Shown here piece by piece: positions 26,664 to 36,351 of a stretch of DNA of 64,000 bases (positions are counted from its first letter, which is position 1; each line of letters opens with the position of its first letter). The position numbers and the translations under genes are program-made. Below the pieces are notes generated by a model. It was not told the DNA's origin and did not search any database. It was given only the letters and a program-made list of their open reading frames with translations. The stretch is from Candidatus Gastranaerophilales bacterium (GTDB lineage: Bacteria > Cyanobacteriota > Vampirovibrionia > Gastranaerophilales > Gastranaerophilaceae), in the NCBI GenBank assembly GCA_017475485.1, contig JAFVFO010000049.1:25440-89439 (forward strand), read 5' to 3'.

Positions 26664-27151
26664 TGGAAATACTGGTAGAATATTTAGCAAAAGGTTTCAT
26701 GGTAATGCTTTCAATAAGCCTGCCCTGTGTATTAATGGCGGCACTGGTCGGGCTTGTTGTCGGGGTTTTGCAGGCTGTAACTTCGGTTCAAGAACAAACA
26801 ATTGCTGCTGCTCCTAAAATTGTTCTTGTATTTTTAACAATTGTTGTTTTGGGCGGATATTTTATTAAAATCCTGACAAATTATGTATATGAAGGTGTGC
26901 ATATAGCATTTCAAATTGTTCCCAAACAAGAAAGTTTTGTTTTGCCTGTTGACTATTTTAAATATACACATCCTTTCGCTGATGAAATGAAGGATAGTGT
27001 AAACAAAGGTTCAAATAGTGCACTTTTAAACCAAGGGGCAATTCCATGGGATAAAAAAGCCGTTAAACATTCTGTTTATGTAAAATCAAAACAAACTGAA
27101 GCAAACGGCCCTAATTTCTTAGAAAAAATAAAAATTCAAAATAATAAATAA
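26663..27151 (+). CDS. fliQ: Flagellar export gate protein FliQ with C-terminal extension
   Basis: A 162-residue protein whose first 88 residues are a normal FliQ hairpin of two membrane helices (VGLVVGVLQAVTSVQEQTIA and FLTIVVLGGYFI). FliQ is normally about 89 residues. The extra 74 residues are hydrophilic, without a recognised domain, and end in KIKIQNNK. Because the frame is open with neighbours in step, the extension appears genuine. It would sit in the cytosol or periplasm beside the export gate. An AAGGAAG site for fliR follows its stop. Confidence 0.9.
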   Translation: MEILVEYLAKGFMVMLSISLPCVLMAALVGLVVGVLQAVTSVQEQTIAAAPKIVLVFLTIVVLGGYFIKILTNYVYEGVHIAFQIVPKQESFVLPVDYFKYTHPFADEMKDSVNKGSNSALLNQGAIPWDKKAVKHSVYVKSKQTEANGPNFLEKIKIQNNK

Positions 27152-27159
27152 GGAAGCCT

Positions 27160-27939
27160 ATGGACGAAATTTTAAAACAATTTGCTATAATGTTTCCTGA
27201 ACTGAATAATGCACTGGGGGCAGGAATAATGGTGTTTTTGCGCCTTTTGGGTTTAATGCGCTTAGCTCCTGTTCTGTCAAAAAGCGAAATTCCCGCAATG
27301 GTCAGAATGTCATTAGCTATAATTTGTACAGTTATTATGGTTGGAATTTTAAAACCTGCACCGCCTGCAGATAATACACCTATATTTTTCTGTATGTTTT
27401 TAAATTTTGTTTTCGGCGCTTTGATAGGATACGTTGCAAATTGTATTTTAGCTGCTGTTTTAGCGGGCGGAGATATGATAAATACTCAGATGGGTTTGTC
27501 CAGTGCTATGGTCATGGACCCTTCTACAAGAGGGCAAGTCAGCTTAATGTCTAATTATTTTTCAACATTAGGTATGCTGATTTTTATATATTCGGGCGGA
27601 ATTTATTGGCTTTTTAACGCATTTCTTAAAAGTTTTACATTATTTCCGATGTATAGTGTGAATTTTCATTTTGAAAATATAATTAATATTCAATATCTTT
27701 CTGATGTAACGGCAAATATACTGTTTATGGGGCTTCATATTGCAGCACCGATTTTACTTGCAACATTAGGACAAGATATTATTTTAGGTATTATATCAAA
27801 AACAGCACCTCAAATTAACGTATTTTCGCTTTCTTTCTTATTTAAACCGGTCTTAGGGGCATTCATTTTAATTGTAATTTTACCAATGTTAATCAGCGTT
27901 ATCACTGACTATCTCGTTTCTTTTGTGGGAATTTTTTAA
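27160..27939 (+). CDS. fliR: Flagellar export gate protein FliR
   Basis: A 259-residue multi-pass membrane protein that completes the FliP5-Q4-R1 export gate. Typical segments are FLRLLGLMRLAPVLSKSEIP, ALIGYVANCILAAVLAGGDM and MGLSSAMVMDP near the middle. Length is standard. flhB, which often follows fliR or is fused to it, is not here. The last 51 nt overlap the 3' end of the convergent bioY-like gene. Confidence 0.93.
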   Translation: MDEILKQFAIMFPELNNALGAGIMVFLRLLGLMRLAPVLSKSEIPAMVRMSLAIICTVIMVGILKPAPPADNTPIFFCMFLNFVFGALIGYVANCILAAVLAGGDMINTQMGLSSAMVMDPSTRGQVSLMSNYFSTLGMLIFIYSGGIYWLFNAFLKSFTLFPMYSVNFHFENIINIQYLSDVTANILFMGLHIAAPILLATLGQDIILGIISKTAPQINVFSLSFLFKPVLGAFILIVILPMLISVITDYLVSFVGIF

Positions 27940-28620
27940 CTTTTTCTTGCTGGAAGAAATAGGACGCATGCAAACCCAAAGAACGTTTTTAATATAAGGT
28001 GCTATAAGGAGTGCCAAAATTGAAAATAATATATCATAGATAATTTTGCTTGCCGTTAAAACCTGAAAAATAGGTGTAATCATATTAAAATCAATTACTT
28101 TAAAAACAGCCAGAAAAATACAATATACAAAACCCGTAATATGTATGGATAAAATACCTAATGTTCCCGCTATTATTCTTGATTTTACAGAATTATCGGC
28201 TTTTAAAATTTTCCCTGTGATTAAAATTGCAAAAATAAAACCCAGTAAATATCCGAAGAAATAATTTTGCACATAATCAAGCCCGCCTCCGAAGGCAAAA
28301 ATAGGATAGATAAAAAATCCGCACAGAAGATATGATATATAAACTAAAAAGCTGTAGCTTTTATAAAGTAAATAAATTATAAAAATCATTACGGGGAATT
28401 GCGGATTGTATGCAACCGTTTTCATTGCATAAATAAATCCTTGATCGGAAGAATAATATATCCAGGGATGAGAAAAAGTAATTTGTGTAAAGGTTGCTAT
28501 TATCAAAATTAAAAAACACAAGGCACAAACCACTAATGTCCCTATTGTAAAGGGGGTTGATTCGCCTTTATGAATATATTGTTCAAATATATCAATATAT
28601 CTTTTATTAATTAAATTCAT
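27889..28620 (-). CDS. BioY-like membrane protein (putative biotin transporter S component)
   Basis: A 243-residue membrane protein with six predicted helices. The stretch YPIFAFGGGLDYVQNYFFGY with LLGFIFAILI resembles the BioY signature (gly-rich loop followed by GGYLLGF). Residues 1-25 form a hydrophilic N-terminus longer than in usual BioY (about 190 residues), and the C-terminal 25 residues are a basic tail encoded inside the fliR overlap. BioY proteins import biotin alone or with ECF ATPases, neither of which is adjacent. The start overlaps the rimI stop by 4 nt. Identity is probable, not certain. Confidence 0.62.
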   Translation of the reverse strand: MNLINKRYIDIFEQYIHKGESTPFTIGTLVVCALCFLILIIATFTQITFSHPWIYYSSDQGFIYAMKTVAYNPQFPVMIFIIYLLYKSYSFLVYISYLLCGFFIYPIFAFGGGLDYVQNYFFGYLLGFIFAILITGKILKADNSVKSRIIAGTLGILSIHITGFVYCIFLAVFKVIDFNMITPIFQVLTASKIIYDILFSILALLIAPYIKNVLWVCMRPISSSKKKLKNSHKRNEIVSDNAD

Positions 28621-29120
28621 AGCGTTATCTCTTTTTTAATATTATCATATAATTCTTTATATTTTTTATCAAAAATGTTTTCACTCCACATAATAAGAGC
28701 ATCTTCATTATTGTCTTGATAATATTTTTTTCTTACTCCAAGCGATTTAAAACCGAATTTTTCATAAAGATGAATAGCTTTTTCATTGCTTGTGCGCACT
28801 TCAAGGGTTATAAATTTTATTTTATTTTTGTAACATTCATCAATTGAATCAAGCAAAAGAAGATGAGCCACTTTTTTATTTTGAAAATCAGGATGTACAG
28901 AAAGATTTGTAACATGGGCTTCATCAACAATTTTCCAAATACCCATATAACCTATACATTTATTTTCAAATAAAGCACATCTGTATGAAGAAATCTGATT
29001 ATTTAATTCGCTGATAAAAGATTCATAAGACCAGTGGTGTTCCCCGTAGCACAGTTCTTCTATCGCTAAAATATCATCAATATTATCCGCTTCCATTTTT
29101 TGAATTGTTACATTTTGCAT
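28617..29120 (-). CDS. rimI: RimI-like GNAT N-acetyltransferase
   Basis: A 167-residue GNAT enzyme. The acetyl-CoA loop is seen in LSVHPDFQNKKVAHLLLLDS, and the RimI-type C-terminal segment in LEVRTSNEKAIHLYEKFGFK. RimI acetylates the N-terminal alanine of ribosomal protein S18 and can act more broadly. tsaB and tsaD, common partners, are not adjacent. It is first of a two-gene operon with the BioY-like gene. Confidence 0.82.
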   Translation of the reverse strand: MQNVTIQKMEADNIDDILAIEELCYGEHHWSYESFISELNNQISSYRCALFENKCIGYMGIWKIVDEAHVTNLSVHPDFQNKKVAHLLLLDSIDECYKNKIKFITLEVRTSNEKAIHLYEKFGFKSLGVRKKYYQDNNEDALIMWSENIFDKKYKELYDNIKKEITL

Positions 29121-29191
29121 AAAATAATGATAGCATAAATGAATGTTGAAATAAGAAAAAATAAAATCTGCTTAATAAACCGATATTATTC

Positions 29192-29220
29192 TTGTCATTA
29201 CAATTGGCTTTTGATAAAAT
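29192..29220 (+). promoter_or_regulatory. Strong promoter for GT2-murC-murB-ddl-ftsQ
   Basis: TTGTCA (29192-29197), 17-bp spacer, TAAAAT (29215-29220) with an extended -10 TGA directly in front: five of six matches in each box. Transcription would begin near 29227, before an AGGGAG ribosome site and ATG 29257. Confidence 0.6.
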
Positions 29221-29256
29221 TAAGACACCGGACTAAAGGGAGTTATATTTTTAATA

Positions 29257-30567
29257 ATGAAAGAAAGAATAGTTCTGTTAATAATAATTTCCTTGCTTGT
29301 AGCGTTTTTAATAGTTTTTCAAAATTATTTTAATACTCTGTGGGCAATAGTTTTTCTTATTGGATTTATGACTCTTTATTCAATATATATGTGGCTTGTC
29401 ACCAAATACAGAAAAAGAAAAGAGCGCAAAAACCCCCCTGTATTGAATTATGATTATCATCCTTTTGTAAGTATTTTAATCCCTTGCCACAACGAAGAAG
29501 ATGTTATCGAAAAAACGGCATTGAATGTTTTAAATCTTAACTATAAAGATTTTGAAATTATTTTAATAGATGACAGAAGTACGGATAAAACCCCTGAAAT
29601 TGTTAAAAAATTAGCAGACGAATACGATAAAATAACTTGCCTTCTTCGTACAAAAGAAGCAACCCCCGGTAAATCCGCAGTTTTAAATGACGCAATGAAA
29701 TTAATCAAAGGGGAAGCTGTTTTGGTGTTTGATGCTGACGCGAAAATAGAACCTGATTTTTTGGATAAAATGATACCTATACTTGAACCTGTTGATGTCG
29801 GTGCAATTCAGGCTCAAAAGGTTATAATTAACGCTAATCAGAATTTTTTAACAAAATGTCAATATAACGAATATGTTCTTGATACTCACCTGCAAGTAGG
29901 TAGGGACGCCGTTCGAGGAGCGGTTGAGCTTCGCGGAAACGGTGAATTAATTAAATTACAGGCTCTTAAAAGTATAAACTTTTGGAATGAAGAAACCATT
30001 ACGGATGACCTTGATATGTCAACAAGACTTCATGTTAAAGGCTGGGATATTCGTTTTTGCCCCGAAGCTAAAGTGTATGAAGAAGGAGTTGTTGATTTTT
30101 ATGCGCTGATTCGTCAAAGAAGACGCTGGGTAGAAGGTTCAATCAGAAGATATTTAGAATATATTAAAGATGTTTTTACTTCAAAAGATATGTCCTTAAG
30201 GGTAGGTTTTGACCTTATTGCGTATATAAGTGAATTTTTGCTTCCTTTTTGGCTGGTAGCCGAAATTATTATTCAAGGTTTTCATTTTGTAAAAGGAGAT
30301 GAAAACTGCATTTTGTCATCATGTGCGGTATTAATCGGAACAGGGATATTCTTTACAAGTATTTTTGTATATAGTCTTAGAAAATATGCACATTTTTCTG
30401 CCGTAAAAGCATTTTTTGAAGCCGTAATCACATCAATTTATTTTATTACTATTTGGTTTCCGATTGCTTTATTTATTATATTTAAAATTATTTTTACAAG
30501 AAAAACAATGGACTGGGGTAAAACGCACCATGGTGTTGCTAAATGTTCAATATTGGAGAATAATTAA
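29257..30567 (+). CDS. GT2 family processive-type glycosyltransferase
   Basis: A 436-residue membrane glycosyltransferase like cellulose or poly-N-acetylglucosamine synthases. Two N-terminal helices (about 3-21 and 27-46) precede a GT-A domain with FEIILIDDRSTDKTPE, FDADAKIEPDF, TDDLDMSTRL and the QRRRWVEG motif, all four hallmarks of inverting processive GT2 enzymes. Three or four C-terminal helices follow. It would polymerise or transfer a nucleotide sugar at the inner membrane. Its stop overlaps the murC start (TAATG), which ties it to the cell-wall operon. The product is unknown. Confidence 0.82.
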   Translation: MKERIVLLIIISLLVAFLIVFQNYFNTLWAIVFLIGFMTLYSIYMWLVTKYRKRKERKNPPVLNYDYHPFVSILIPCHNEEDVIEKTALNVLNLNYKDFEIILIDDRSTDKTPEIVKKLADEYDKITCLLRTKEATPGKSAVLNDAMKLIKGEAVLVFDADAKIEPDFLDKMIPILEPVDVGAIQAQKVIINANQNFLTKCQYNEYVLDTHLQVGRDAVRGAVELRGNGELIKLQALKSINFWNEETITDDLDMSTRLHVKGWDIRFCPEAKVYEEGVVDFYALIRQRRRWVEGSIRRYLEYIKDVFTSKDMSLRVGFDLIAYISEFLLPFWLVAEIIIQGFHFVKGDENCILSSCAVLIGTGIFFTSIFVYSLRKYAHFSAVKAFFEAVITSIYFITIWFPIALFIIFKIIFTRKTMDWGKTHHGVAKCSILENN

Positions 30568-31916
30568 TGTCTGATTTTCATTTTATTGCTATTGGCGGTG
30601 TAGGGCAGAGTGCATTAGCGAAAATATTATTATGTTTGGGTTATAGCGTTTCGGGAAGTGATATTCAAGAAAGCAAATATACAAAACTTGTTTCTGAATT
30701 AGGTGCTGAAATTTTTATAGGACACAATAAAAATAATATCAAAGGCAAACCCAAAGTAGTTATTTCATCTGCCATTAAAGAAGATAATCCAGAGCTTATT
30801 AAAGCGCGTGAATTAGGGCTTGAAATTATGCACCGTTCTGATTGCCTTAAATATATTTCCGAATTATTCCCTTGCTTTATAGGCTTATCCGGAACACACG
30901 GGAAAACTACAACCTCTGGGCTTTTAAGCTATATTTCGGAAAAAATGGGCTTAGAACCTTCCTATGCAATAGGCGGCATAATCCCCGAATTCAATATTAA
31001 CGCACAAGCTGACAAAAATTCCAAATATTTTATTGCGGAACTTGATGAATCAGACGGCACAATTGTTAAGTATCATCCTCATATTACGGTTATTAATAAC
31101 TTGGAAGCAGACCACCTTGACCATTATAAAAACGGGCTTTCGGATATTTTAGATACTTTTCAAATTGTTGTAAAAAATTCGGGTAAATTATTTGTAAATA
31201 TTGATAATCAAGGGATTAAAGAGCTTGTAAAAAGAAATTCCGATAAAGAATTTATTACTTACGGAATAGAAGAAGGCTTTTATCGGGCTAAAAATATTTC
31301 ATATAAAGAATTAGGTTCTGAATTTGAAATATATAAAAATAATCAATATTTAACAAAAATTAATTTAATTATCCCCGGAAAACATAATATCTATAACGCA
31401 TTAGCCATTGCAAGCGTATTGGATTATTTGAATTTTTCCGGTTATGAAAAATATTTTAATACATTTTCCGGCATGGGAAGAAGGTTTCAGCTTGTAGGAG
31501 ATGTTAATAATATAAAAATTATTGATGATTATGCTCATCATCCAAGCGAAATACAATCTACCCTATCAGCAATTAAAAACCTTAGCAGAAAGAAAATAGC
31601 TATCTTTCAACCCCATAGATATACAAGGCTTAAAGCCTTATGGAATGAATTTTTAGATAGTTTTAATGTTGTTGATGAATTGTACATTTTAGATACTTTT
31701 TGTGCCGGTGATGAATTTGATGAAACATACAATTCTCAAAATTTTGCAAATGCTATTTCAAAAAAAGGAATTAAAGCAAACTATATTAAAGGAAATATAG
31801 AAGAAGCAGGTAAAAATATTGCCCAAAAATTACATCAAGGAGATATTGTATTAACACTTGGCGCGGGAGATATTACAAAAATAGGCGGAATAATAAATGA
31901 TATGCTCTCAAAATGA
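30567..31916 (+). CDS. murC: UDP-N-acetylmuramate-L-alanine ligase
   Basis: A 449-residue Mur ligase that adds L-alanine to UDP-MurNAc with ATP. Key segments: FIAIGGVGQSALA (Rossmann, 6-18), the ATP loop GTHGKTTT (109-116), ELDESDGT, INNLEADHLDHY and DDYAHHPSEI. It starts within the TAATG of the GT2 stop and overlaps murB by 20 nt, so translation is coupled. Confidence 0.96.
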   Translation: MSDFHFIAIGGVGQSALAKILLCLGYSVSGSDIQESKYTKLVSELGAEIFIGHNKNNIKGKPKVVISSAIKEDNPELIKARELGLEIMHRSDCLKYISELFPCFIGLSGTHGKTTTSGLLSYISEKMGLEPSYAIGGIIPEFNINAQADKNSKYFIAELDESDGTIVKYHPHITVINNLEADHLDHYKNGLSDILDTFQIVVKNSGKLFVNIDNQGIKELVKRNSDKEFITYGIEEGFYRAKNISYKELGSEFEIYKNNQYLTKINLIIPGKHNIYNALAIASVLDYLNFSGYEKYFNTFSGMGRRFQLVGDVNNIKIIDDYAHHPSEIQSTLSAIKNLSRKKIAIFQPHRYTRLKALWNEFLDSFNVVDELYILDTFCAGDEFDETYNSQNFANAISKKGIKANYIKGNIEEAGKNIAQKLHQGDIVLTLGAGDITKIGGIINDMLSK

Positions 31917-32826
31917 AATAAAATATTATAAGGATTTTCAATTAACTAATTTTAACACTCTTAAAATTAATTCCTGTGCAAAATTATTTTATATGCCGGA
32001 TAATTATGGCGAAATGATAAGCCTTTTTAAAAGGTTTAAAAAAGATACACCCATTGTTATAGGGGCAGGTTCTAACGTTTTATTTTCTTCTTTGGGGGTT
32101 GATAAACCTATTATTTATACAGGAAGATTAGACGACATCAAATGTTCAAATAATATTATAGAAGTTGAAGCAGGATACAGAACTCAGGCACTATCTAAAT
32201 TTGCATTATCAAAGAAACTGTCGGGATTTGAATTTTTAATCGGGATACCTGCTTTTTTAGGCGGTGCTGTTTATATGAACGCAGGGGCGCATAAGCAATC
32301 TATATCCGATAAAATAGTATCGGCTAAAGTTTATGATTACGAGGAAAATAAAATTTTAACCTTAAAAAAAGATAAATTAAATTTTTCCTACAGGCATTCA
32401 ATTTTATCTGAAAAGCCGTATATTTTGCTAAGTGCGAAATTTGAACTTGAAAAAGCAAATTATGACGATATAAAAGCAAGAATGGATGAAAATTTAATAT
32501 TCAGAAAAAACCGTCAGCCAAATTTATCTTTACCGAATGCGGGTTCAGTTTTTAAAAATCCAAGCAATTGCGAATTATCCGCAGGTGCACTGATTGATAA
32601 ATGCGGGTTTAGAGGTTATTCTTTCGGCGATTGTCAGGTTTGGGAAAATCATTGTAATTTTATAATTAACAAAGGAAATGCCACAAGTGTTGATTATACG
32701 AACTTAATTTTTGAAATTTATTCAAAAGTAAAAGAAGAATATAATGTAGAATTAAGCCCCGAGATAATTTTTATCGGGAAAAAAACAAAGGATGAAAAAG
32801 AAAAATGGAAGATTCTAAAAAGCTGA
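31897..32826 (+). CDS. murB: UDP-N-acetylenolpyruvoylglucosamine reductase
   Basis: A 309-residue FAD enzyme that makes UDP-MurNAc with NADPH. The FAD-binding GAGSNVLFS, IGIPAFLGGAVYMNAGA and the catalytic serine in PNAGSVFKNP are present, with Arg in YRHSI. Start ATG 31897 has an AGGCGG site and lies inside murC. The 3' end overlaps ddl by 22 nt. Confidence 0.95.
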   Translation: MICSQNEIKYYKDFQLTNFNTLKINSCAKLFYMPDNYGEMISLFKRFKKDTPIVIGAGSNVLFSSLGVDKPIIYTGRLDDIKCSNNIIEVEAGYRTQALSKFALSKKLSGFEFLIGIPAFLGGAVYMNAGAHKQSISDKIVSAKVYDYEENKILTLKKDKLNFSYRHSILSEKPYILLSAKFELEKANYDDIKARMDENLIFRKNRQPNLSLPNAGSVFKNPSNCELSAGALIDKCGFRGYSFGDCQVWENHCNFIINKGNATSVDYTNLIFEIYSKVKEEYNVELSPEIIFIGKKTKDEKEKWKILKS

Positions 32827-33755
32827 ATAAAAATTCTAAAATTGCAGTGTTATGCGGCGGATTATCAAATGAAAGAGAAGTTTCTCTGCGCTCGGGTAAA
32901 AACGTCTTTAAGGCATTGATTGAGCTCGGGTATAAAGATGTAACTTTAATTGATGTTGACAGAAATATTTCTGAAATTTTATCTGAAACAAAAATTGAAT
33001 ATGCAATTAATATGCTCCATGGAAGATATGGTGAAGATGGCTGCATACAGGGTGTATTAGAATTTTTGGGAATAAAATATTCAGGCTGTAAGGTAAAAGC
33101 AAGTGCTGTTTGCATGGATAAAATTTCAACAAAAAGAATGCTAAAAAGCCTTGATATACCTTTGATTAAATCTGTAAACGTAAACAAAGATAACTATAGA
33201 GAAGAAGTTAAGAAATTAAATTTTCCTATTATCATAAAACCTGCAAATGAAGGTTCTTCAATCGGCATGACAAAGGTTAACGGTTTAGATGAATTGGATA
33301 ATGCCATGGAGATTGCTCTTAAGTGCGATAGTGAAATTCTTATAGAAGAATATTTAGAGGGGCAGTCGGCAACCGTAGGTGTTTTAGAGCGCAAAAATAA
33401 CGGAAAATATGAAATATTTGCAACACCCATTCTGGAATTCAGAACAAAAACAGATTGGTATGATTATGAAGCGAAATATACAAAAGGTTTGACCGAATTT
33501 ATTCTGCCTGCAAGTTTTAACCCCGAATTAACTAAAAAAATACAGGAACTTGCTATTATTGCCCACAAGGGCTGTTCTTGCAGAGGTGTTTCAAGAGTTG
33601 ACTTTTTGGTTGTAAATAACATACCATATATACTGGAAATAAATACAAACCCCGGCATGACGGATACCTCTGATTTGCCTGCGCAGAGCAATGCAATGGG
33701 AATAAGCTATAATGAATTAGTTGATATTATTTTACACACAGCCGATTTAGATTAA
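32805..33755 (+). CDS. ddl: D-alanine-D-alanine ligase
   Basis: A 316-residue ATP-grasp ligase supplying the D-Ala-D-Ala dipeptide for peptidoglycan. Diagnostic segments are AVLCGGLSNEREVSLRSG, MLHGRYGEDGCIQGVLEFLG, IIKPANEGSSIGM and the metal site EINTNPGMTDTSDLP. Start ATG 32805 overlaps murB; the next gene follows 9 nt after the stop. Confidence 0.95.
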   Translation: MEDSKKLNKNSKIAVLCGGLSNEREVSLRSGKNVFKALIELGYKDVTLIDVDRNISEILSETKIEYAINMLHGRYGEDGCIQGVLEFLGIKYSGCKVKASAVCMDKISTKRMLKSLDIPLIKSVNVNKDNYREEVKKLNFPIIIKPANEGSSIGMTKVNGLDELDNAMEIALKCDSEILIEEYLEGQSATVGVLERKNNGKYEIFATPILEFRTKTDWYDYEAKYTKGLTEFILPASFNPELTKKIQELAIIAHKGCSCRGVSRVDFLVVNNIPYILEINTNPGMTDTSDLPAQSNAMGISYNELVDIILHTADLD

Positions 33756-33764
33756 GGGTAAATA

Positions 33765-34733
33765 ATGGGCCTGTTATATCAAAAAAGAAGACTAAAAGTA
33801 AATAAAATACGAAGGCAGATAATGGCAAATCGCGCTAATTTGAAGCGTGTCAGAATGTTGTTATCTTTGATTTTGATATATTGCGTTTTTTATTTTTCGG
33901 CAAAAGTTATAAAATCTCCCCAGTGGTATTTGGATTTTGATAAGTTATCTCATGCGGATAAAAGTGTATTGATTATTCAGGGCAACAATATTACACCTGA
34001 CTATAAAATTACAAATATTATAAGGCAAACTCAATTGCCAAATGTTCAGATATTCAGGCTTAATACCAAAGAGCTTGAAGATAATATTATGCAGCTTCAA
34101 ACCATTAAAAAAGTATTTATAAGGCGTTATTGGTTTCCTGCAAGGCTTAATGTGGCGGTTGATGAACGAGTACCTGCGTTTTTGCTTGCTCCTAATTTAG
34201 AATCAGAACCAAATTCCGCCCTTACAACAGACGGTATTTTAATAGATCATGATTATTTTCCTTTTAAAACACCCGTAAAAGCTAAGAAATTATTGACTTA
34301 TGGTGTCAGAAACGGAATAGATGAGGTTTGGGATAAAAAGAAAGTTGATGAATTAATTAAACTGACAAAAGCTATTGAAATGTACTCTAATCAAGAGGTT
34401 CAATACATTGATATAAGAGATAAATCAGATATTTATATTATGCTTAAAGATTATTTAATTCGTTTTGGCGAAATTAATGATACGGCGCAATCGCGCGCAA
34501 AATGGATTGCTTCAATTCTTCCGCAGGCTGAAAAATACGGCAAAAAAACAAAATACATTGATTTAAGGTGGGAAGATTCAAGATATATTCGTCTTGAAGG
34601 AACAAAAGAAATAAAAGAAGCGCAAAATCAGCAAACAAATACCCCCATAATTAAAGAAGAAGAGGAAACAACACAGCAAGAAGAAAAACAGGTGAAAATT
34701 GAAGTTGAAGATGAAGAAAATACTGAAAATTAG
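33765..34733 (+). CDS. ftsQ: FtsQ-like cell division protein
   Basis: A 322-residue bitopic protein: basic cytosolic N-terminus, one transmembrane helix (about 30-48), a POTRA-like domain (VLIIQGNNITPDYKI onward) and a FtsQ/DivIB beta-domain (RRYWFPARLNVAVDERVPAF). A Glu/Gln-rich low-complexity tail of about 40 residues closes it. FtsQ links early and late divisome proteins in the periplasm. The murC-murB-ddl-ftsQ order supports the call. ftsA and ftsZ are not in the window. Confidence 0.88.
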   Translation: MGLLYQKRRLKVNKIRRQIMANRANLKRVRMLLSLILIYCVFYFSAKVIKSPQWYLDFDKLSHADKSVLIIQGNNITPDYKITNIIRQTQLPNVQIFRLNTKELEDNIMQLQTIKKVFIRRYWFPARLNVAVDERVPAFLLAPNLESEPNSALTTDGILIDHDYFPFKTPVKAKKLLTYGVRNGIDEVWDKKKVDELIKLTKAIEMYSNQEVQYIDIRDKSDIYIMLKDYLIRFGEINDTAQSRAKWIASILPQAEKYGKKTKYIDLRWEDSRYIRLEGTKEIKEAQNQQTNTPIIKEEEETTQQEEKQVKIEVEDEENTEN

Positions 34734-34759
34734 ACACTTTGAAGAATAAGTGGTAGAAT
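34731..34759 (+). promoter_or_regulatory. Promoter for TolC-MacA-like operon
   Basis: TAGACA (34731-34736), 17-bp spacer, TAGAAT (34754-34759) with TGG just before the -10 as an extended element. It overlaps the ftsQ stop codon and gives the export genes their own start separate from the cell-wall operon. Confidence 0.55.
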
Positions 34760-34782
34760 GTTGATTAAGTTTTGGAGGTTTT

Positions 34783-36351
34783 TTGGATAAAAATAAAAAA
34801 ATAATTGTATATTTCTTGGCCATGACGCTTTTAATGCCTTGCACTATGGCTATAGAAGATAATTCAAATCCGCCTAAAAAATCTCTTTTTTCTTGGTTTA
34901 AAAAAAGTAACAATAACGCTAATAAAAAAATAAAATCTAAAAAATTAAGAGTTGAAGAAATTAAACTTCCCCCCGTAGTTGAAGGCAGGCCCAAAATTCC
35001 TTTTAGCCAATTAAGCGTTATGACAATAGAAGATTGCGTTGATTATGCAATAGCTCACAACCCCAATTTAAAGGTTTCTTTAGAACGTGTAAAAGCCGCT
35101 AAAGCAGGTATAGGCGAAGCGCGTTCTAATTATGCACCGCGTTTAACGGGCAGAGTTTCATATAACCATAATACAAACCATGGTACAAGAATTATGAATA
35201 CTCAGGAAAATTCTATCGGTTTTAATGTAGGAATTTCTGATACAATCTGGGATTTTGGTAAAACTACAGCCAAAATAAATATGGCAAAATATGATACTTT
35301 ATCATCAGAGTATGACCATACTTGGGAAGAATTAAACATTATTTATGAAGTTAAAACCAATTATTACAGAGTTTTAATGTCTTTAGCAGACCTTGATATT
35401 TATGAACAAAATGTCAGAATTCAAACCCTGAATTACGAACGTACAAAAGCAATGTTTGATGAAGGATTGAAATCAAAGATTGATGTAGTTAATGCGGAAG
35501 TTAATTTAACAGATGCTAAAATTCAACTGGTCGAAGGGCAGAATAATCTTCAAACAAATATTATAGCTCTTAAAAATTCAATGTATTATCAGGAAGATGA
35601 CCCTTTTGTTGTTAAAAATACGGAGAATTTCGGTTTTTTGCGTGCTGATTACAGAAAAAAAATCGAAAGTACAACAATTGTCAAACCCATGGAACATACC
35701 GTTAAAAGAAATGAAGATGGTTTAATTATGCTCTCAAGCGGGATTGAGCACAATGACATTATTCAAAATTTTGAATTTAAACCATATACAATTTCAAAAG
35801 AAGAAGCCGTTAAGCAGGCGCTTGAGCTTCGTCCCGATTTAAAATCAAGTGAAATGCTTGTAAATGTTCAATCTGAAAGTTTAAAAGCAATCAAAAGACA
35901 ATATATGCCGGAAATTTCAGGAGATTTAACCTGGGGCTATACTAAAACAGAATCAACCTATTCAAGCCCCTTGCAAGTTGGCGCAAGCATGGGCTTAGGT
36001 TCTATTAATCCTTACGGAATTCATTATCAGATAAAAGAAGGCGAAAGCTATCTTGATATCGCGCTTCATAATTTGAATATTGCAAAATCCGATATTTATT
36101 GGGAAGTGCAGCAAAATTATGTTAATATGCGTCAATTAGAGCGAAAAATTCCTTTGATGAATTTAAAAGTTAAAGCAACTTTAGAAAATTTTGAACTGGC
36201 AGACGGCAGATATTCAGTCGGTTTAAATAATTATGTAGAGCTTCAAGACGCACTTAAAGATTATAATACGGCACAATTGAATTTTGTTGAAGCTGTGTTT
36301 AACTATAATGTAGCAAGAGAAACCTTATTAAAATCAATGGGGGTTAAATGA
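34783..36351 (+). CDS. TolC-family outer membrane efflux protein
   Basis: A 522-residue outer-membrane channel protein. A signal peptide (about 1-22, ending PCTMA) is followed by a basic linker, then two OEP repeats starting at MTIEDCVDYAIAHNPNL and ISKEEAVKQALELRPDL. The protein contains the expected helical tunnel segments (YRVLMSLADLDIYEQNV; FDEGLKSKIDVVNAEVNL). The start is TTG 34783 with GGAGG four bases upstream. Its stop overlaps the adaptor gene (ATGA). It would form the exit duct for an efflux or type I secretion system. Confidence 0.88.
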   Translation: MDKNKKIIVYFLAMTLLMPCTMAIEDNSNPPKKSLFSWFKKSNNNANKKIKSKKLRVEEIKLPPVVEGRPKIPFSQLSVMTIEDCVDYAIAHNPNLKVSLERVKAAKAGIGEARSNYAPRLTGRVSYNHNTNHGTRIMNTQENSIGFNVGISDTIWDFGKTTAKINMAKYDTLSSEYDHTWEELNIIYEVKTNYYRVLMSLADLDIYEQNVRIQTLNYERTKAMFDEGLKSKIDVVNAEVNLTDAKIQLVEGQNNLQTNIIALKNSMYYQEDDPFVVKNTENFGFLRADYRKKIESTTIVKPMEHTVKRNEDGLIMLSSGIEHNDIIQNFEFKPYTISKEEAVKQALELRPDLKSSEMLVNVQSESLKAIKRQYMPEISGDLTWGYTKTESTYSSPLQVGASMGLGSINPYGIHYQIKEGESYLDIALHNLNIAKSDIYWEVQQNYVNMRQLERKIPLMNLKVKATLENFELADGRYSVGLNNYVELQDALKDYNTAQLNFVEAVFNYNVARETLLKSMGVK

